Assembly (NCBI GenBank): GCA_002104905.1
Contig: MCFE01000713.1
Span: forward strand, 1-42,768
Length of the DNA: 42,768 nt
Origin: Basidiobolus meristosporus CBS 931.73
Lineage: Eukaryota; Basidiobolomycota; Basidiobolomycetes; Basidiobolales; Basidiobolaceae
Direction: 5' to 3'
This document shows, piece by piece, positions 37,866 through 42,768 of the stretch. The position numbers and the translations under genes were made by a program. The notes under the pieces were generated by a model. That model was not told the DNA's origin and did not search any database. It worked only from the letters and a program-made list of their open reading frames with translations. How positions within the stretch are numbered: position 1 is the first letter of the stretch; each line of letters opens with the position of its first letter.

Positions 37866-40285
37866 ATCTGATCACCTGCTTCTGCTACTTACTATTATAG
37901 ATCTCTGCCAAGTTGCTTGCTCACTTTCATCTCGCCTTCTCTTCAGTACCCATCCGCTAGAGCGAATTCTGATCTAAATTCCCACACATTGCGAAACCCG
38001 GCATTGTTGGTTAAGCACCTTTAATATGCACGGTCAGGTTGTAGTCATATACCAAACTAAAGCGATCGACCCTTGCCTTCTCTCACAGTCGACAGTCATA
38101 TCTCCTAATGACCCTTACCTTACCCTATATAACTTTACTTCTGTCTACGCGAAATGTTAATATCTAGTCCCGAAGCATTCATTGCTGCCTCACTATCAAT
38201 AAATTCTCCTTCCACAGTCGGCGTGATTAAGTGGATGCATTGTTATCGTTGGATTCACCTTGGTAGGGTGGATCAGCCTAACCATATGGGGTTCTAGGAT
38301 AGCCACTGGCCTATTAGAGCATGCAGGCTTATATGAGTCTGCCTGCACAAGCAAATTGAGTCGCGCTGGATAGATACATGAGGAGGTGGAATTAGAATTC
38401 CCATTTGGGGCTCTTTTGTTTATGCAGGTGTAGTCAAGTTGTCAACCGGCACCGGCACCTATACACAGCCTGAGTCATCATTTTGATTAAATTCATTTTA
38501 CTTGTTAACCCATCGCCGTTGGAACAGCCGACATAAATGCTAGCAGGGAGAGTTGGGCATCATGTTTGGTAACATGGAGTTATGATCGTATATGGAATGT
38601 TTGCGCCCACGCTACGGAGCACGAAACATTGCTATGATGGACACGCGATTCACAAGCGCACATTCACCAGCTATTGAATCAGAATGACTTGCTGCTGGTC
38701 ATAGTCAGTACTCTGCATTGCAGAAAACCCCACGCTGAGCCTATCTTCCGCGTGTGAGCCCTGTTGACATTTTCAATTTAGAATCTTCGAGGGGTTCTAC
38801 GGTTTCGAGATAGCGGCACATTCCATATACGCCAGGCGATAGAGACAAACCACACTCTACTAGAAAAGAGGTGGCTAACCTCAGTAACCCATCTGTCCAT
38901 CATGTCATGCCAATTCCCATGCAGTCAACTTCATAGACTATCGTGGAGAATCCCTGAGCACATCCATTTGATTTGTCGATCATGTGATCTGCAGATGGAT
39001 GGGTTATTTGCTAGTAATTCACTAGTACGATAACTGGTGTCCAGCGGAATTGTTAAATGTGAAATATGCGCCACCTAGCACCGGTTTCATCCAGGTGGGA
39101 CCCAACCTTGGGTCACATGAGCGTAAGCAACTCTTTTGATATTGTGTGATTTCTGGGGCTATATCGAATACTTGGGATATCAATCATCTGACAATGGCAT
39201 GCGTCACGGTTAGTGCATCAGTGTCGATTCCACGCTTTCAAGAGTGATTGCAGTACTATTCATAGGGATTTATTCTCCTCCCGTTTGATTGATGCTGATG
39301 GGAGGGGGGACGGTGCTTTGGGTATACTAACGATGAAGTAGCATTGTTGAGCTGATACCCGTTTCATGACCCCATTTAATCCGTAATAGTTGAGTTTTGA
39401 TATTTATTTGTATATGAAGAAGTATATAGAGCGAAATATACCAATTATCTGAATAGTAATAGGAAATAGTATATTCTTTTTGCGCTACCTCTAGCCTTAC
39501 ATTATGCAAATCGTCTCCATGTTGGTTGAGACCAGTTGGAGCCCTTAGAATCCGTACGAGTTAACCATCAGTGACTTCATGCTTATTAGCCAGAGTGAAG
39601 CAGCATGAGTATATCGACAAATGTCAGTTCAAGCAGTTCCCAAATTCTTGTAAAGTGCACCAAGAAGTACCTTTCATATCGTCTACTCCTTCTAGAAATA
39701 ATAGGTTCAGCATTTATCTTAGTCATATTCTTTGGACAAAGTACTTCCTATGTTGTGCCATTATTGTTTAGTCACCTATAACTATTTCTGCAAGCCGTTC
39801 ACTGATTCTTGGAAATAGTGGAAGTAGCTAAGTTTTTCATATAACTCCAAAGGGCCTGACCTATGCTATGAAGTTTACATGGCACAATAAATAATATAGG
39901 TCAACTTAATACCAACAAAGCCGCGAAGCAATATTTTTTATGACAGTATTCCAAGTTGCTTCTAGGTACTTGATGCCGCTTTCAGTATAACAAACTACGC
40001 AGATACACTTTGATGGTGTAGGAAAGATATACTGCAGTATTGGAGAAGCAGTGTGTGTGAACTGAAATGCTCTATGACCCAAGGTGTAGTATTGGATAAC
40101 AGGTGGTGTTGTAGGGTATTTGCCTGGAGTATCTGTTAGGAATTTTGAAATTACACCTTAATATTGCATTAACCTACATTATAGCCTAGGAATGTTAGAA
40201 TATCTTGTCAGATTCTTTGTTGGGACTTATTTTAACTTAGCACAATGTTAGGTACCCAGAACATGAAAAATCCCAAGGTTGTCAG
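37866..40285. other. Intergenic region at the island edge
   Basis: About 2.4 kb without a supportable gene. Two open frames of 60-66 codons near 39.3-39.8 kb have no recognisable content. CpG dinucleotides thin out towards 39.4 kb and beyond. Confidence 0.45.
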
Positions 40286-40633
40286 TGTTGTAAGAGTCTT
40301 AGAGATATTGGAAGTCATTGGGAGAGCAAGTAGATTATATGGTTTTCACTTAATGATTTATTAAATGTAAAAGTAGTGCTAATACTTTTACATGGTCTTG
40401 GCATAACAGGCACATAGGATAGGTTAAGAAAAGTCCCAAGAACATGTGTGCAAAGTTTGGGCAGTTTGGACAACTTGTCTAATATTCATGTTCTGGATAC
40501 CTGATATTTTGGTGAAAATATTCCAAGAAAACCCCAACAGAGCATTGAGTCAGTATTCTCTAAGATTTGCAGGTAATGATCCAAGTGACTAAGTTAGTTG
40601 AATATTTAGGTGGACTTACAAATTTTGACAACA
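40286..40633 (-). repeat. Copia-family 3' LTR (348 bp)
   Basis: It has TGTTG...CAACA ends and matches 13068-13393 over its length. In the minus sense it is preceded by a polypurine tract and the last codons of Pol, which makes it a 3' LTR. The bases after it (GTCAG and onward) are not a primer site. It marks the right edge of the gene island. Confidence 0.85.
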
Positions 40634-40644
40634 CTCCCACTCAA
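40634..40644 (-). other. Copia polypurine tract
   Basis: On the minus strand TTGAGTGGGAG sits between the Pol stop codon and the LTR. It is the expected site for plus-strand DNA priming. Confidence 0.65.
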
Positions 40645-40746
40645 CTAAATGTTCATACTGACTAGTCCTAACTGTGACCTAAGATATTCAAATTTGTCTC
40701 TAGCAAGTAGTTTGGTAAATGTGACTGCAATCATTGCATTTGCAGG
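40645..40746 (-). pseudogene. C-terminal end of copia Pol (RNase H tail)
   Basis: The minus frame reads ANAMIAVTFTKLLARDKF, EYLRSQLGLVSMNI, then stop. This is the usual end of copia Pol (AD.FTK.L.R..F..LR..LGL). The match is lost upstream of about 40746, so only the tail of the element is kept. Confidence 0.7.
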
Positions 40747-41234
40747 ACAATAAACTAACCCTGTGAAAAATTATTGTAAAGAACCCATCAAAAGGCTGTC
40801 ACAAACTTAAAGTCCCATGACTAAGAGGTACTGATCCCATCAGGACACTGTCCAGAGACTGTTGAAAAATAATTGCACCCCAGATTTCACAAAGAACTTA
40901 GTCAAAATTTTTCATCACAACAATACATAAGTGGCTTTTGATTGGTTCCCTGCCAATTTGCTCACTTTCTGATCCCAGACACTCTATCACCTCCTATGTG
41001 TGTGTGAACTGATTGGTTATTGCCTCTTTTTCACCCTCCTTACTTCCTGACTTAACTGTTTCTCTTACTTTTTATGCATACAAATTGATTTATTTCCATT
41101 GAAACTTTAGTTGTACCTCAATTGCCAATTGTATTGACCTATACAAGTCCCTATACCCTACACTACCATCAAGCCCCACCCAACAATCAACAAGTAACTC
41201 CATTAAAATCCATCACTCAATAAGTATATCTGCT
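40747..41234. other. TE-derived sequence, unassigned
   Basis: AT-rich, CpG-poor, no gene. It lies between the copia tail and family X sequence. In the minus sense the part beyond 41235 could contain the 3' terminus of family X, but no boundary is clear. Confidence 0.35.
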
Positions 41235-42000
41235 ATAACACTCTGGTTCCACAACTTTGGTGGGAACCCAACGGCTTTATGCCACTGTTTGTTCACTGGT
41301 TCCCACATGTCCTGGTCTTCAGCTGGCACTGCAAGGTCTAGCTCCTCATCTGCTGTCTTTGCAATAAATCCTTGCAATATTCAAGTGCGTTTTCTTGAGT
41401 ACTGCTCTTGAAGAAGTGCTGCAACCTCTTGGTGTGCCTATTAATGTTCCAAAATTCCACTGAAGGCATTGTTATAGTCTTTCAAGTTCTTGATGTTGTA
41501 GTCTTGTCTGTCAGTGGGATCTCCACTCTGTCAACAATGGAGGGCATGGAGGCTGTTGTAGACAAATTTCCTTTTCTGCAAACTCATCTACCTTGCTGGA
41601 GTGTAGCTCAACTGGCTGTGCTTCCAGCTCTTGTGAAAGCTGCTGTTTTCTTGTTGGTAATTCTTCTTGTCTATGATAGGATTTAGTCTGTTCCAGGCTA
41701 GTGGTGTTAATTGGCAAGAACTGGAGTTTTTTTGCATGCCTCCCTGTCCCAGGCTTAGGTAGACATTTTTCCCTTGACCTTTTCCATTATCACTGCCAGG
41801 TCTCTCAATATTACTTTGTCTGAGTGCCTCCTGTAACAAACTATGTTTTCTCCTTGATAAATTCTGCTCTGACACATCTGTTTTGGCCTGCTTGTCCCTT
41901 GCTGGCAATCTTCTGGCAACCTGATGTTTCTTTCCTGCTTGTTTTGAGCTCTTGTTGTGCATCAACATTTAAAACTTAGCCAATTTCACTCCTTTAGAAA
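41235..42000 (-). repeat. Family X repeat, copy 5 (second half)
   Basis: This matches 8988-9730. The plus strand reads TTGGTGGGAACCCAACGGCT against GCAGGAACCCAACAGTTTTG. The minus frame 41968-41588 (126 codons) contains SSKQAGKKHQVARRLP and QEALRQSNIERPGSDNGKG, like SSKQVSKRCQVAGR and QEAPSQSSSERSGSDKG in copy 1. The two copies share frame and pattern but differ at many residues, so they are old relatives. Confidence 0.55.
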
Positions 42001-42660
42001 ATCTGGCACCCTAACTGATTTTCCCTAACCCAAACATAACTAATCCCTGTTATGGCTTATTTTATCACTTCTCAGAAGCTATTTTTAGCTGTCACACCTT
42101 ATCAATTATCATGTGGTCATTATGTCTTCAACTGAACTGCTAAGCCTTTCCAAAGGATTAGTCATCCGAGATCTATCCAGCCACTCAATAGTTGTCAAGA
42201 CCCCAGCTGATTAATGATGCAATTTTTCATTTATCTTATGCACCTATCAACACCCCAACAGATTTCAATTAGTCCAGTCTCTTGGCACTTACTAATTCAA
42301 CTTGATCAGAAAAATATAAACAAACATTATTGAACCTATTGGTTTAGTGTGTGTCTCAACAAAATTAAGATTGTGCCTCAGCAAAATTAAGAATTCAACA
42401 ATTCTGTTCTAGTTTCTGCCCAAGCCTAGCATATCTAGTACCCCAAGAGCACCAAGCCTAGCTTGCATAGCAAACCAACTCTGTTGCCTTTATAGCCCAA
42501 CTCAGCTATATACAAGACCAATATTAGACTAGAATCTCATTGCTGATATTTCTGTCACTCTTGACAATTCTAAGATTCTGCACTTAGTTGTCACTTAGGT
42601 TCAGTTAACTCATTCAAGAGTTTTGTTACACTTTTCTCTTGGATACAACAGCTCTCAACT
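42001..42660. other. TE-derived sequence, unassigned
   Basis: AT-rich, CpG-poor, no open frame of note and no recognised repeat boundary. Confidence 0.35.
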
Positions 42661-42768
42661 GTAGTTGTGATGGGCTCCTGTAAAAGCTGCTGGTTTTTAT
42701 CACTGCCAGGTCCTTCACTGCTACTTTGACTGAGTGCATCTTGAGTGGTACTATGCTTTTTCCTTGGT
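42661..42768 (-). repeat. Family X fragment at the window end
   Basis: The stretch with TATCACTGCCAGGTCCTTCA and CTACTTTGACTGAGTGCATC matches 9520-9600 and 41785-41860. It is cut by the end of the window. Confidence 0.5.

Noticed and set aside
40286-40633. Reading the right-hand LTR as a solo LTR
   Set aside because: A polypurine tract and the last codons of copia Pol adjoin it, so it is a 3' LTR of a truncated element.
1-42768. Search for CRISPR arrays, tRNA and rRNA genes
   Set aside because: No regularly spaced direct repeats, no intact tRNA cloverleaf and no rRNA core sequence were noticed by eye.

Overview
This window looks like fungal nuclear DNA: a gene island of about 21 kb held between two blocks of decayed transposable elements. 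The genes are well spaced, have TATA boxes 35-110 bp before the ATG, and contain short GT-AG introns (54-64 nt). The product set fits a fungus: 7TM-RGS receptors, a MATE transporter, a membrane-anchored sulfotransferase and a secreted cysteine-rich protein. The species cannot be fixed from sequence alone. An early-diverging lineage (Kickxellomycotina- or Mucoromycota-like) is my guess, at low confidence.

Left block, 1 to about 19.1 kb. It is AT-rich and almost free of CpG, and holds no intact host gene. It contains a Ty1/copia family (LTRs at 1361-1711 and 13068-13393, a still-open Gag-protease fragment at 11669-13063, and shredded copies at 2.4-5.9 kb and 18.2-18.6 kb). It also contains a Ty3/gypsy-type element (LTR 7742-8987 followed by primer site and Gag remnants, plus a solo LTR at 4815-5766 inside a copia Gag). 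Two fragments resemble Tnp2/CMC-type DNA transposases. An unclassified repeat, called family X here, occurs in several copies in both orientations. A long hairpin lies at 16286-17020.

Gene island, about 19.2-40.2 kb. It has normal CpG content. In order: a tubby-like/LURP-fold protein (minus), a 7TM-RGS protein (minus), a secreted protein with two 8-cysteine modules and a GPI-like tail (plus), a degraded LRR-type gene (minus), a second RGS protein with TM4-7 deleted in frame (plus), a secreted guanine deaminase (minus), a third 7TM-RGS protein (plus), a sulfotransferase with one intron (minus), and a seven-exon MATE transporter with a 10-nt microexon (plus). Most products are predicted to act at the membrane or outside the cell. 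Three related 7TM-RGS genes within 11 kb point to local duplication of G-protein signalling receptors/regulators.

Right block, 40286 to the end. It returns to CpG-poor repeats: a copia 3' LTR with its polypurine tract and the last codons of Pol, then family X again.

Most interesting points: the 7TM-RGS cluster with its topology-preserving deletion and probable gene-conversion tract; the copia primer site that matches the initiator tRNA-Met anticodon arm and contains the probable gag ATG; the MATE microexon; and the sharp CpG boundaries, with a repeat pair that shows CpG to TpG/CpA differences directly.
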